A stretch of DNA of 64,000 nucleotides from Actinostola sp. cb2023. Lineage: Eukaryota; Cnidaria; Anthozoa; Actiniaria; Actinostolidae. Below are positions 1 through 12,154 of the stretch, one piece after another. The notes beneath the pieces were generated by a model. It saw nothing but the letters and a program-made list of their open reading frames with translations, had not been told where the DNA came from and searched no databases. Where the stretch lies: the NCBI GenBank assembly GCA_033675265.1, contig JAUJYZ010000682.1:1-64000 (forward strand), given 5' to 3'. Position 1 is the stretch's first letter. Every line of letters begins with the position of its first letter. A program made the position numbers and the translations under genes.

Positions 1-128
1 CGACACACATGACTCAAGTAGATATTTAATCTTAGATTATTTGAAAGCAGTTTGAGATCTTCAAGATATTGAAAGGTCGGGATTCTAGTTATAATCAAAC
101 TCACGACCAGCGATGTAACTACAGCTAT

Positions 129-1023
129 TGACAGAAAGCTATATGTACATGTACAGAAGAAGTCATGCAAACAGTCAGGCCAGTCGAGACTGAAAAGCAA
201 ATGAAATGAACTCAAAAACTATCATGACCTCGCTATGCCATGTTTGTTGCTTAATTGTAATAGTACGTGTACAGTTATGTCCTTGAGTATTTATAATTGA
301 ACTCACGACCAGCGATGTAACAACATCTATATTGACAGAAAGCTATATGTACAGAAGTCATGCAAACAATCGAACCAGTCGAGTTATTTTCAGTAACTCA
401 CGATGGATGTTTATTTTATTCCACGTTTGAAAAAATTCATTATGATTACAGTTGTGTGATCATTGTGTGATCGTACATCTATTACGCGACCTAATTTTAA
501 ATAGAACCGCCGCGTAGCGCTATTTAAAACAGAATTTCCACGCTCAAAACAGGTCAGTGAACGCAAAAATACAATCGAAATCAAAACGTCCTTAGATTTT
601 AGGGATCTATTACGACAGAAAGCAATATCAGTGTACAGAAGTCATGCAAACAATCGAACCAGTCGAGTTATTTTCAGTAACTTATATATATAATTATATG
701 TAGAGAAGTCATGCAAACAATCGAACCAGTCGAGTTATTTTCAGTAACTCACGATGGATGTTTATTTTATTCCACGTTTGAAAAATTCAGTACGATTACA
801 GTTGTGTGATCCTTGTGTGAGTCATACATCTATTATGACTTGAGGTCACTTGAGGTTGCATATTCATGTTCGCCACAAACGGGTCGAATAGTTTCAGTAC
901 GATGCATGATCCTTATCTGAGTCATACATCTATGATGCGACCTAATTTTAGAACTCAAAACAGGTCAGTGAACGGCAAAATACAATCGAAATCAAAACGT
1001 CATTAGATTTCAGGGATCTGTTA
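129..1023. repeat. Degenerate tandem repeat block, non-coding
   Basis: A module running from gacagaaagctatatgtaca to gcaaacaatcgaaccagtc recurs near 130, 333, 614 and 698. The downstream module (cacgatggatgtttatttta) recurs near 400 and 750, and a third (acaatcgaaatcaaaacgtc) near 570 and 980. The block therefore looks like two to four diverged copies of a roughly 350-390 bp unit. I see no coding potential in 1-1029. Confidence 0.6.
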
Positions 1024-1029
1024 CAGAAG

Positions 1030-1457
1030 AAGACGCTCAATGAGCGTATAGTCGGGTATTTAATATGACAATGCCAGTTGCGTGACGAGAGAGATTATTT
1101 GTATCGATGAGTATCGAGGTACGTATATCGTACATCTTTAAACGTACTTGAGGTCACTTGAGGTTGCATATTCATGGCGCCACAAACGGGTCGCATACGC
1201 CGATTCGTCTGGGCCCACTCTAAAAGATGTTGAGCGTTTTCGACTGGGCCTTTACACGAACTCATCAAAAGCAAATCAAATGAACTCAAAGTCAAAAGGT
1301 AATCAAATGAACTCAAAGTCAAATGCAAATCAAATGAACTCGACATATATATACATAGTCTCCCTCGTCACACAATTGTCAGTCATTGTCAGGTCTCTCC
1401 TCACGCAACTGACATGGTCCTTGTCATAAACCCGAGTATACGCTCATTGAGCGTCTT
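1030..1457. mobile_element. MITE with ~75-bp terminal inverted repeats
   Basis: The left end (aagacgctcaatgagcgta) is repeated in inverted form at the right end, and the similarity continues inward for about 75 bp with mismatches (pairing through ccagttgcgtga). The extreme terminus is itself a small palindrome, acgctcaatgagcgt. The core holds no gene; short frames across it are chance. Target duplication is not clear. Confidence 0.75.
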
Positions 1458-1548
1458 GTTCCAAATTGAATGAGAAATCGTATGATTACCTCTACAAAAT
1501 ATTGATTTTTCTTATACATTTAATTCTCATCCACCCATCAGTCCGTCC

Positions 1549-1625
1549 GTTCTTTCTTTCTTTCTTTCTTTCTTTTTTTCTTTCTTTCTTTCTTTCTTTC
1601 TGTCTTTCATTCATTCATTCACAAT
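1549..1625. repeat. (TTTC)n then (ATTC)n microsatellite
   Basis: A pyrimidine tetranucleotide run with one interruption and an ATTC tail. The open frame across it is low-complexity and not a gene. Confidence 0.95.
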
Positions 1626-1783
1626 TTAATTTCTGTAATTTTATGTAAGGCTAAAACTGCAAACAAAAGAAGCATGCAGTTCAGATTTATATACAAACAG
1701 GCTAATACGTATACTGAAGCCCTGATCTTGCTTAAGCTAATAGTGAAAACCGGGCTCAGTATATCAGTCTAAAAGGCTTTTCT

Positions 1784-2412
1784 TCAACGTTGACAACTGC
1801 AGTTGCTAACGACTTCTTTCAGCAATGAAAGGTAGGGAGCTTTGCGGCGAACAGGGGGCTGAGGAACGTCCAGTCCAAGGCTCTGACACATAAGCTGCAA
1901 GAATGGAAGCTTTTGACTTTTCATCGTGTCGTCTTCAACCATGGCACACACATTGTAGTGGTCGTATGTAATGGGGTGCTGTAGATTCATCGATGACAAG
2001 ATGGTGTCTCTGGCTGTCTCGAAGTTTTGTTCCTCTTCTCCTGCTAGAATATCTAGTTCTGAGGGGGTCTGTTGGCGAACTGTGGCAGCAAGGCGGGAAA
2101 AGTAGGAAGCAATCTGCTGAGCAGTCAGGAACTCAGATACCGGGAATAGGCGCACACCGTCCTTACCATGGGCACGTCTCATCTCCCGTGCGACAGCATC
2201 GGCATTGGCTTTTCTTCCAGTGGCTTGACCAATCTGGAATTTTGCCAAGAGATAGGCCTTTTGTTTCTCGTTGAACCGGTAACTTTTCTTTGTTGACCTG
2301 AGAGCCCAGCCTTCAATCAGAACGGATCCACCCTGATTTTTATGACTTGCGCTGCTGGTTTGCAAGGTTGGTACCACGCCAACGCCCTCTTCTAGCATTT
2401 GCTTGTATCCAA
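1784..2412 (-). CDS. Copy A terminal exon
   Basis: Open from the inversion breakpoint to a stop at 1784. It aligns with the end of copy B through ALRSTKKSYRF, EKQKAYLLAKF and LTAQQIASYFSRLAA. The product region is charged and helical, with no recognised domain. A run matching copy B's HNVCELIKKLL is seen as HYNVCAMV near the end. Confidence 0.6.
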
Positions 2413-3196
2413 GCTTCGCCAAGACAACGCCGGGTGCTACCACTCGTCTTCCACAATCCTGGCATGTCCTCTAATCACACAGTCAACTGGAGTGCAAATT
2501 GTAAACGTTGATTTCAGCGATCCACAAGGTGGAAAAGGAGCAGCAGACCGGCTTGCAGCTACCTGTAAAGCACATGTCCGCGCCTTTATCAATGAAGGCA
2601 ATGACGTCACAAATGCCACTCAATTGAAAGATGCGCTTATTTCTCATGGAGGAATAGAAGGAGTCCGAGTTGCTTGTATGGAAACCATTACTGGGACGAT
2701 AGCTGGAGAGTGCAGCCAAAAAATCCCCCTTGTCAGTAAACTGAACAATTTTCAGTTTAGCAACGACTGCATCAGAGTATGGCGTGCATATGGCATCGGT
2801 AGAGGGAAAGTGATCAAAATAGATAAACCATCATCAGGTACTTGCTTTAGCAAAACCTTTGTATCTTAATTATTTGTATTGTTTGCGTTCATAATGTTTA
2901 CTGAGTGACATTCATTTCAATTCAATGATTGCGTTCATAATGTTTACTGAGTGACATTCATTTCAATTCAATGATCGTAGAATTTCATTACAAGTGGCTC
3001 CTTGAATCAACATTTTCGCCAGGGAATTTCAAATCCATGGGCACAAAGGCACAAAAAAGATGAATCGGTCAAGGGAGTTAAAGAGGTGTCGGCTGTAGAA
3101 CAAGACGGGGAGGATCAGGCTATTTACTCCTGTCCCGAGAATGGATGTACGAGAGTTTTCCAGAGGCACTCAGCGTTGGAGAAGCACTTGTCAAGT
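2413..3196 (+). pseudogene. Inverted internal block of copy A (two exons)
   Basis: On the plus strand 2417-2837 codes for the block beginning RQDNAGCYHS, then VDFSDPQGGKGAADR and GNDVTNATQLKDAL. After an intron (gtacttgc to ttttcgccag), 3023-3196 codes for a C2H2-like finger (YSCPENGCTRVF, HSALEKH). Copy B carries both parts in one minus-strand frame, in the order expected between copy A exon 5 and its last exon. This block is therefore a local inversion of about 780 bp. The intron contains a directly repeated ~46-bp segment at roughly 2884-2975. Confidence 0.8.
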
Positions 3197-3775
3197 AAGC
3201 AGATTGAATTGCTGGATTTTCCTGTTTCAGGGTACAAAGTACATCCTGCATGATGCCGATCACCGCCTGGCTGTCTTGGCTTCAGGACTGTATGACGTGG
3301 ATGAATCCCTGCCGTTGAAGTACGCCATCAAGTCGTCGAAAGACGACAGAGATGTGCCACGAGATGCCTCGCTTGCCAAACCAGTCAGACTGCGATTTTC
3401 GATATCTCTGAGGTAAGAATTTCATGGCCCAGTCATTGACAATTAGAACTGTATCGTGGTCAAGTAGCCTCAAAGCATCAAATCGCGCCTGGTCCTGATT
3501 AGATGACCGGAGTATGTGGCATTTCCATGACTGGATGGCAAGCTTGGCGGATTCTATGATATATCGTGCTTCATCTCGATCGTCATCCGATGGAAACTGA
3601 CAACGGTTGAGCCGACTTTCAATCTGTACTATCGTGTCTGTTAGCGCTTCACAGTGGTCGCAGGAATCCTCATGGTTGTGATCGGTACAAGTCTGCTTGA
3701 AGTCTGGATCACTCTTATCAGTCAGGGCATACACCATGCAGTGGTCTGGTACGTCTTGGGCTTTGTCTAGATGCA
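3197..3775 (-). CDS. Copy A exon 5: first half of RNase H-like core
   Basis: Contains a Cys/His cluster (CTDHNHEDSCDHCEALT) followed by NDWAMKFLP and SDWFGKRGISWHISV. In copy B the second motif is DFFGKRGRSWHISAV, directly ahead of the Asp-Asn-Ala-Gly-Cys-Tyr block. An in-frame TGA follows HVIQS. The coding alignment stops at about 3197, exactly where the inverted block begins. Confidence 0.6.
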
Positions 3776-4120
3776 CTTTTAAAAAAGCCGTTAATCAGAG
3801 TTAATCAAATAATCCCTTATTTTCAAAACGTTTCTAGTCACGTTACATCCCCGGAGGTGGGGGAGGGGGGTTACGCAGACAATGTTTGGGTAGGGGTGTG
3901 CTGCGAAGACCCTGAAACCCTCACCCTATATAACGCGACAATCTATACCCCCATTCCAGACCTAAAATAAAAAATTCGTTCCCAATTCGAGGCTTAGATT
4001 AAAATACCAACCATTGAAACCGGCGTGACAGTTCTTGAAGAATAAATATGTTACATGGATATCCGTTTTTGAGAATGACTGCAATTAAGTTCTACAAGTT
4101 GATGACGTACGAAAGATTAC

Positions 4121-5167
4121 CTTGAAATCTCCCTTCAAGTAGAGTTTGGATGCTTTGAGAGCATCTGATGTTCTTGTCTCCCAATCCATATCAGTGGTGT
4201 ATTCACACATCTTGTGAACTAGCGATAAAAGCTCATCAAATGCACGTGTACCCTCTGCAGCATAATAATCCAGGCCTTGTAGAGACTTCCTTACTGAGGC
4301 GCTGCATTCAGACAGTATGCGCAGCATCGTGCGCTCACTGAATGGATGAAAATTAGTTTCTGCGCAGTACTGAGAGTACTGTCGAACAATGCGTTTAGGG
4401 ATCATAGTACGGATCACATTTGGCACCTCGAGCACTTGACCTGATGAGAGTGTTAGTTGTTTCTGTCCAAAGGGAAGGTCTTGTACTAAGTGTGGGCTTG
4501 TTATGAAAGCTAAAAAGTGATCTAGTTGTTTTAGATCTACTTTTATACGTGTTGATGGCTGATTAGGTACTGGTGCTCCTCAACCAAATTGCAGACGATG
4601 CAAATTAGCCATAGTATAACGGTACTTGGTTAAACCAGGAATAAAACTAGTAATCACACTGTACTTAGCTACACCAGACATTACTGATAGGACTTGCCTT
4701 CGGGTATCCCAACTACTTGCGTTCTTATAAGCTTCTGCAAGAGCCTCCAAGTAACGCTTTTCTGACTTTGATATCTCATCAATGCCAAGAATTGTACTCA
4801 TTGCAGTAGACGAAGTAAGGGCTTGCCAAAGGTAACCAGCGTTGTCAGGTGAAACTGTATTGAGAACTGCAGCTACAATGTCGGTACATCTTTTTGTGTA
4901 TCGCTGTCTGGTAGCTTCACTGCAATCATTCCAATCTAGCAATTTTCTTTCAAGTGGAGAAATATCACATGCTAGTAAAAAGTCGTTCAGCGTTTTGCGT
5001 TGTTTGTTTGATGGTGATGATTGTGCAGGATCGTCGCTATGGTTACTAGTAGATGTAGTACTTGCTGTGTCTGGGCTAAGGAATGTTTCATCACCCGCAG
5101 TAACCTTCAGTTGGCTGAAAGCCTCAACCAAACCCTCGGATACGTCACTGTCAGTTTCTCCATTTCC
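4121..5167 (-). CDS. Copy A exon 4: conserved helical region
   Basis: This is a long exon from an acidic, Ser/Thr-rich start to the splice donor gtaatc. Conserved blocks shared with copy C include PNVIRTMIP, RIVRQY and SASVRKSLQGLDY. One in-frame TGA near 4581 interrupts the motif FG-GAPVP; copy C has CGA (Arg) there, so a CpG C-to-T change explains it. No recognised domain. It is mostly predicted helix by composition, with no membrane segment. Confidence 0.65.
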
Positions 5168-5378
5168 CTGCAAGAAATACAAAAAATATATATTAGGAGC
5201 ATCCCAATGGAGAGAGATAAGCAGGATAATTAAACCACCACCACCAGGCTGCCACCACCTAAACCAACCATACCAAACCACTCCACCTCAATAACACAGT
5301 GCCACCCCTCTCTTCCGATTGACTGATGAGCGTAGCTTTTCGTTTGTACCCTTCGCGTTTCTCCTAAAACGTCTCGCG

Positions 5379-6270
5379 TTCTACCACAGGCAGCCCAACT
5401 CTATCTTCTGAGGCTAAAATATAAAATAAACTAGCAGTTGCATAATGCAAAGGAAGTGCTGCTGAGCCACACCGCCAACAACACATTAGATACGAAACAA
5501 GATTAGTCATTAATAGTGTGTCCTGACACTGGGTCAATATTGAGAACTGTAGACAAAGCTAGTGAGAATTATTAACTGTAAGATATTAACTACAATGGGT
5601 AAATAGTTTAGGGACAATATTTCTGTATCTGGGATATCTCCTCTACTATCAAGACAATGGTTGGGCTCCCTGTGGAACGGTCGCTTACGGGCGACTACTA
5701 TACTGTTGTATATTGTAAGTCAAGCCACAGGCAGCCCAACCATTCCTTTTGTGGCTACTAAATAATGAAATAAAATGACATTTGCGTCTTTTTTTGATGG
5801 GTTTCCTGTGGTAGAGAGAGCGCGCGTGCGCACTACGTATTATGTTGGGTTCGCTGTGCATAACAATGTATGATGTTGGGATCCCTGTGTATATAAATTG
5901 ATGATGTTGGGATCCCTGTGCGCAATCCGCGCGTTCCGCAGTATATGTTTCAATATACACATGTACTGCGGGACGCGCGGGACGCACACAGGGATCCCAA
6001 CATCATCCATTTCAATGCACAGGGAACCCAACATAATACGTATTGCGCACGCGCGCTCTACCACAGGAAACACATAAAAAAAAGACGCAAATATCATTTT
6101 ATCCTCAAAAGGAATGGTTGGGCTGCCTGTGGTCAAGCAAGCGAGCGATCTCGCAAGCGTCCCGTTCCACAGGGAGCCCAAGCAGCACGCGCGCAAATTC
6201 AGCATTATTTAAATAAAAGACGCGCGCATTTTTTATTGTTTATTTTAGCCTCAGAAGATGGTGGTTCTAC
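5379..6270. mobile_element. Nested foldback element (cacaggcagccca family)
   Basis: Three concentric inverted repeats are visible. The outermost pairs ccacaggcagcccaactct/ttctgaggctaaaat with its complement near 6235-6270. A middle one pairs gggctccctgtggaacgg (5653) with its complement near 6163. The inner pairs ccacaggcagcccaaccatt (5726) with its complement near 6110-6135. It sits in an intron of copy A. Related elements lie at 11,760, 47,639 and 58,242. Confidence 0.75.
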
Positions 6271-6507
6271 CAATATCCGCGAGCTCAATAACTACACAAT
6301 TCACGTTCGCGCGTTTTCTTTTTCTCATATCACACTCACCCTTAAGCTTACTCTTTCACATAGATAAGATTAACCTTAGTTTCAGGTTCAAAGGGGAGGG
6401 AATGGGAAATAAGGAGAGAGGAGAGGGAAAGGATAGGAGAGGGGAGGGGAAAGAGGCTTTGGACCTGAAACTCAGGTTATATAATTACCACCATGTGCGC
6501 TACCTAC

Positions 6508-7259
6508 CGGTATCTCAGCAATAACCACCGCAGGTATCAAACGTTCCTCAACTTTCTCCTCTTCAATTACACTTTCCACTACTCTCCGTTCTTCTTTTTC
6601 CAATTTCCTTGTTTCTTCTTCTTGTTGAATTACCTTCAAATACTCTGAGCACATATAGCATATTGCTAGATCAAATAAGAAAAAATGGATCTCAGCAATT
6701 TAGGTAGCTGCTGTCTCAGGCAAACATGGAATGATTCACGTCAATTTTCTCGTTGTTACTTACGCGATCGAACTGCAATAAGTTGTCCCGTTTTCTCGAG
6801 AATCAAACGTGAGTGCATGCTGTTTATTCTGCGTAACCCTTTCACAGTAGCAGATTTGTGCGCAATTAAGGGTTGCGGTACTGAACATCTGACTTTGCGT
6901 GTTCGCCATCTAATGCCATACTCGTCTCGATGTCGAGGACATATAGTCAGCAACAAATGGGACTCATCAGTTGAAAATATTCCTAAACATTAGAGAAGGC
7001 TTAAATTTACTATATGATCAGTGAAATGGTACTGTATAAACGATACAAATGTACAAAGAAACAATACCTGCTCTTGCAAGCAGCAACTTCATTTCGTTGT
7101 TCAGGGACAAATCTTCGCTAATCCCATTCATTTCTAGATGTCTCGACACATCTCTATTGCATTCTGCCAGAGGAACACATTGAAATGGTCTGGATATTCT
7201 GGACTAACTCCACAAGACACGTTGCTTTTTACACGAGCCGAAAAGCTACACAACGCCAT
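6508..7259 (-). CDS. Copy A exons 1-3: cysteine-rich N-terminal region
   Basis: Exon 1 starts at an ATG (7259) aligned with the starts of copies C and D and contains spaced cysteines (VSCGVSPEY, AECNRDV). Exon 2 has the family signature TICPRHRDEYGIRWR followed by CSVP. Exon 3 opens with a CxxC pair (CYMCSEYL) and then a Glu/Lys-rich stretch. Exon 2 ends at a consensus donor, gtaagt. The C..H..C spacing suggests metal binding, but this is an inference from residues alone. Exon 1 changes frame once near 7185. Confidence 0.65.
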
Positions 7260-10200
7260 TTCCAACTAGTGCAATACTGGATTGAGCAATGTCACTTCAA
7301 ATTTCGAAACATCATGCAAAGATCCAGAGATAATTTATTCAAAATGTATCAACCATTAACTGGATAACTGGATTAACTGAACATTGTACATTGTATATCA
7401 CTGCTAGGCCTGCAGTTTGTCGCTAGAATATGTGCAACAGGTTGGCAGTATCGCAAAATTATGCTATTCAGGGAAGATCAAAGGCCAATGTAAGCTATTT
7501 TAAAGCTCCAAAAACTGCTACAACAGGATACAAACACTGATTTGACCGTGACAAGTCTTGGCCTTGTACGGTGAGTCCATTATGTTTAGTGAGTGGCCTA
7601 CTCATGCAGTTACAGAAGTCAGTTGTAAGTATCTCAAAAGTTTATCGTATCGGGTGAATGAAGTTGCAAATAACAGAATACCGAATAAATGGTTGTTTTA
7701 AAATGCGTAGCGACAGTTAAACGGTTCGTGATCAATTTCATTAGCCGGTTACTTCCGATTGTCTTTGAAAGGTCGACAATGTTTTCACTCTTTTATCATG
7801 CGATATTCTCAACATTGTAGATCTTTTCAAATATCAGAAATCTACCTATCTAGAGCCGATAGTGGCAAACTAGAACTTGCAAGCCTCGTCTAACAACATC
7901 GTCATTGATGCCGGTTTTTAATCGGTTTTTGTAGCGTGACCGTCCGTTGTTTATCTGATACGGTTTCACAGAGAACAACTTCCGTTTTCTTAGTTTATTA
8001 ACTAAAAGCATAGCTAGAAGGTATTACAAACGACTTTTGGAATAGAAATGGGTTCTCTCGTAATTTACTTCGCTTTGGGGTTAGTTTGGACATTTCTTTG
8101 CGTATCGCATATCTCATTGAAGACGTTCAAATGGCACGAGTTCATATTTCACTGCGCGGTCGCGTTTTAATTTGCAGAGCTGACTTTTTGCCTGTCAAAA
8201 CTAGAATAAGCGTGCTTTCATGCAGTGTAATTTTTTTACCCATTTGTTAGGTACCAGGATCGATTTTGGAAGGTTGAACTTGGTCCTTATTTTTGCCGTT
8301 GCAAGAACGTAAAATAAGACGGTGTAGATCAAGGTCAAAACCACATATTCATAAAGGATTTTGTTCAAAACTTTGTAGCAATTCTTGAAGCTAGTGAGTT
8401 GTTTGCAATGTGTGAGCAACATCAATTTGATTGAAACATTTGCGAGCTCTCGTCATCGCTTTAAAGTTGGCTCATAATTCGTGCATATTAATGAGGTAAA
8501 ATCGGAAATTTAATTGACTTTTTAAACTTTTGTAAATTTCTCAAAATTAAAAGCGCGCTGGGATTTTTTAATACGATTTCCTAAAACAGTTCACCCAAGG
8601 GGGTGTTTTGGTGAAATAAAAACAAATTCGAAATTTCACAACTGATTTGAGATTCTCGTTCCTTACAGGCATTGTGTCATTGTACCTAAGAACCAGGCAA
8701 CCTTCACGGACGAGGGTCGGCCAATCACCTTTGCATTTTCAGCGTTTGTTCTCTATCTGATAAGATTATGATTAGCGAGTTTTCGTGTAATTCGGATAAT
8801 TCGTTCCTGATTTTGACCACCCCCCTTGCTTTGGCGTCAATTTGACACACTGAGAGGGTAACATTTGGTGAAATTGAAAGACTAAATTCTCGAACTTTGG
8901 ATTCGTTTCTTGAAATTTTACGATAGATATGTATTCTTGTGTATTTCAACAGCATATTTATGCAATACCAATAAATGTGGATAAAACGGCTTGCTGTAGT
9001 GCCTTGACAAAGATTACCGCTTTTGGCCTTACGTAATTAGACGCATTTTTGACCATTTTTAAAGCCGATTTTCTCCAAAGTGCGGCAGTTCATCAAAGAA
9101 TGAGGACTATCTTTCATTACACCATCTATAGCTCTCAAGAAAATTCGAAACTCTTATTTGGCAAGTTAAAATCCTGTCGCGTGAGCGTTCGTCAAAGTTT
9201 GGCCAAATTAGCATAATGGAAATTTTCCCGGGTAAACGTCACGCTTGAATTGTTAGGAATTCAAACAAAAATGGTGAGACTATTACACAATAAATACTAA
9301 CTATGAATATTTAGCTCTGATTCAATTAATTCACACATGTAGGACACATGTTTGATATAAGCAAAGTTTTATTTACCCAACTTTTCTGGGAAAATGTGTC
9401 AACCAATAACTAGACGTGTGCTACAGTGGCAATGTATTGATTATTCATTAACGTTCATTTACGTTCTGAAGTTCTGGCTTTATGAGGTAGCAAAACTGGC
9501 TTACCAGGCAGCTAGCTTAGGACAACAACAGTATTTGTCCATGACCACTCTTGCTCTATTACTTTGCTACTATTTACTTATTTTCAGTTTGTTATTTTAA
9601 CTGGTATGAGATGCACGGAAATCCCCGGGGTTTGAAATACACAAACCACTTCCTATGTTTTCAATTAAAAGACTATGTTCGTGAAAACGGACAGAATGTA
9701 TAAAGCTTGTTATAAATATTGAGACTGCCGCGACCAAACTTATTTTCGGATGATCGTCGTAAATTTGTGGTTGTGACGTCATCTTACAATTATCTAGTTC
9801 TTGAGACAGAATTATAAGCTCCTTTGGATATCCAAGGCACAAAAAACGTATCTATTTTACCATTGATGATTTCGCATACAGTAAGATTAACGTCACAAAT
9901 CGTTCCAACCAAAATAATGAACTTAATTCGCAAAGCCAATTGTTTTGTATTTTTATGAGCTTTCATATGCAATATCTCAACAGAAATAGGTGATATTGTC
10001 GAGCAATTTGCATAATAAGTTATTTCCTCCAATTTCTATAAAAATAGCTAAATCTGTATGGGGCGATGGGGCATTGTATTTCTTTAAACTCGAGGACAAC
10101 ATTAAAAATTGAGCTTGCAACCACCGTATAGTACGCGTGCTCCTAAAATATATTTGTCTTTCATACTGTAATACAATAATTCTACTAGCCTGTGACAGTT

Positions 10201-10298
10201 TCACTCTCTACTCTTGATAGCATTCGCAGTTTTTGTTAAATAGTTCGATTGCCTGACAAAATGTCTTTTTCTTGACAAAGGGCCACTTGTGTTCAGTT
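7260..10298. other. Non-coding stretch between copies A and B
   Basis: I find no supportable gene. Short frames are AT-rich and unlike any family here. The stretch around 8585-8650 (ttcacccaaggg, ttttggtgaaat) is weakly similar, in the opposite orientation, to 20,565-20,630, so both may be old 5' regions of one repeat family. 9205-9302 is inverted relative to 14,397-14,487. Confidence 0.5.
9205..9302. repeat. Left arm of inverted repeat flanking copy B
   Basis: About 95 bp including gcataatggaaattttccc and aaacgtcacgcttgaattgt matches the complement of 14,397-14,487 with scattered mismatches. The neighbouring gtgagcgttcg stretch is also shared in inverted form near 14,300. The pair brackets copy B and two MITEs, so it may be part of a larger decayed element. 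Confidence 0.6.
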
Positions 10299-11753
10299 TC
10301 AATTCGTTACAAATTTCTTTGAGTTCAATAATTTCTTTATCAGCTCACATACATTATGTCCATGCACTATGACTGGATGGTTGGGACTTTCCATGTCATT
10401 CATTACTAAGCTTCTGAGGTCTTTAAGAGCCATTTCGGACTCTGCAGCTTCTGTGTCTTCTTCAAGCACTCCCTCCATACCTCTTTGGCGCTGTGCCGCT
10501 GTTAGACGGGAGAAAAGACTGTTAATCTGCTGCGCAGTTCTCCACTCATCGGGGGTGAAAACTAGTTGCCCGTGATCATTCTTGGCAGTTTTTAATTATC
10601 TGGCTAGCTGTACAGGATCAGATTTGTTACCAGTTCTTGCTCCCTCTTCGAATTTGAATTCCAGGAAAGCTTTCACCTTTTCAGACATCCTAGAAAAACG
10701 TTTCGTTGTCTTAAGAGCCCATCCTCGCCGTCTAGCATCTGTTGTAGCTGGACCAATGGCACTGCCTTCTTGCGCATGCGCTGACGTTGAAGGCACATCT
10801 ACAGCAAACGTCACTCCTGTTACGACTCCCGCCCATTTTCTACGAATGCGGTCATAAATAGACTCACAGTCCACCTCAAGTCGATGCTTGCCAGTGTCCA
10901 TATGGTCGTCTGCCTCCGCTTGTGTTTTGAATGTCAAAATGCATCCAGTTTCCTGGCAAGAGTAGATTTCAGACTTTCGCCTGACGCTTTCTCCCACTCT
11001 TCCCCTCAGTGCAGCTTGACCAAATGGCTGGATCATCTTCAGCCGAGTTTCTCCCTGTTGTACAACTATCAAATCATTGAAAGGGATGAGGCGTCCAGGC
11101 CCGATGTTGTATGCTTTCCATACGCGGATGCCATTCTCCTCGTACTGAAGGTTGTACAGAACACTAATGCCTGGTATCTTGTTATCTTTGTTGCTTTCTT
11201 TTGTGGTGTCCACCTTAACGACTGCCGCCCTGCATCCTTTGATACCACCATGTGATTCCAACGCTGCTTTCATATCCTCAGCTGTAACAACGTCATGCTT
11301 CTCGTTGACCCAGCGTTTGATGTGTGCTTTCATCGAGGCAGCCTTCCTATCACAAATGTCCTTGCCAGCTTGAGGCGCAGAGAAATCGTTGCGCACAGGG
11401 ATGACACCAGTTCGTTCCCCGACTTTTTTAAGGCTGAGCAACAGAGGACCGCTCTTGTAACATCCAGCATTATCAGATCTGAAGTATGCTTGTGTCACAT
11501 TTGGATACTCTTCTTTGACTTTGTGTAGTAAGTCCTCTATCACTGAAAGTACTGCAAAACTGTTTTGGGTGCAGTTGTTGAAGATATGTATAAAGCAGTC
11601 TACTTCGTATTTACTTACTGGGGATGCTCTAGTAATCACTGCGCTGATGTGCCAGCTCCTACCTCTCTTGCCGAAAAAGTCACACTGGTTTGACGACAAA
11701 TCAAATGACGAGTGGGCTCTGGGTACGAGAATATCTAGAGGATTCGAACACAA
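10299..11753 (-). CDS. Copy B: RNase H-like core and C-terminal part
   Basis: A single intron-free frame contains the whole core: DFFGKRGRSWHISAV, then YFRSDNAGCYKSGPLLL, VRNDFSAPQAGKDICDRKAA and MKAHIKRWVNEKHDVVTA, then a C2H2-like segment (YSCQETGCILTF, DDHMDTGKH), and a helical tail. One in-frame TAA near 10,596 interrupts the tail, which continues in the same frame (FTPDEWRTAQQINSLFSRL) to a stop at 10,299. The conserved Asp in three separated motifs is the basis for calling it RNase H-like. Whether it is a transposase or a domesticated host protein is unknown. Copy A has an intron where this copy has none. Confidence 0.7.
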
Positions 11754-11759
11754 AAGAAC

Positions 11760-12154
11760 ATAGGCAGCCCAACCATTGCTTCTGAGGCTACTAAATAATA
11801 AATAAAAATATTTTTGCGTCTTTTCTTGGATGGGTTTCCTGTTCCTGTAGGAGAGAGCGCACGCGCAATACGTATTATGTTGGGTTCCCTATGCGTAGAA
11901 ACGTATGATGTTGGGCTCCCTGTACGTGTCCCTCAGGTCGCCCTACACAAGTGTTCCACTACCACACTTGTGCGGGCGCGTCTTGCGGGACGCGCACAGG
12001 GAGCCCAACATTATACATGTTTATGCACAGGGAACCAAACCTTACGCATTGCGCGCGCTCTCTCTCTCTACCACAGGAAACCCATCAAAAAAGACACAAA
12101 TATATTTTTATTTAGTATTTAGTAGCCTCAGAAACAATGATTGGGCTGCCTGTG
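11760..12154. mobile_element. Foldback MITE, cacaggcagccca family
   Basis: Left arm aggcagcccaaccattgctt, then ctgaggctactaaataat and a tgggtttcctg block, mirrored to the right end (gggctgcctgtg at 12,154). Arms are roughly 190 bp with a short spacer. A further accacaggaagcccaag motif lies at 12,174. It immediately abuts the upstream end of the copy B core exon. Confidence 0.8.

Larger units (their letters stand above)
1784..7259 (-). pseudogene. Copy A of an uncharacterised multi-exon family with RNase H-like core
   Basis: The gene reads right to left. Exon 1 is 7259-7068, exon 2 6982-6764, exon 3 6665-6508, exon 4 5167-4121, exon 5 3775-3197, then a block that is inverted (2413-3196), and the last exon 2412-1784. 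Exon limits rest on GT/AG sites and alignment with copies B, C and D. Exon 1 has a one-base frameshift, exon 4 a TGA where copy C has arginine (near 4581), and exon 5 a TGA in place of a cysteine-type codon. I do not recognise a named function. The core resembles an RNase H/DDE fold by its spaced Asp motifs only. Intronic sequence holds a nested foldback element. It is non-functional as it stands because of the stops and inversion. Confidence 0.75.

Noticed and set aside
1466..1648. Open frame with repeated FFLSFFLS
   Set aside because: It is a translation of the TTTC microsatellite.
6258..6524. Frame with Gly/Glu/Arg-rich segment
   Set aside because: It runs over a foldback end, a purine-rich stretch and copy A exon 3 antisense; no family match.
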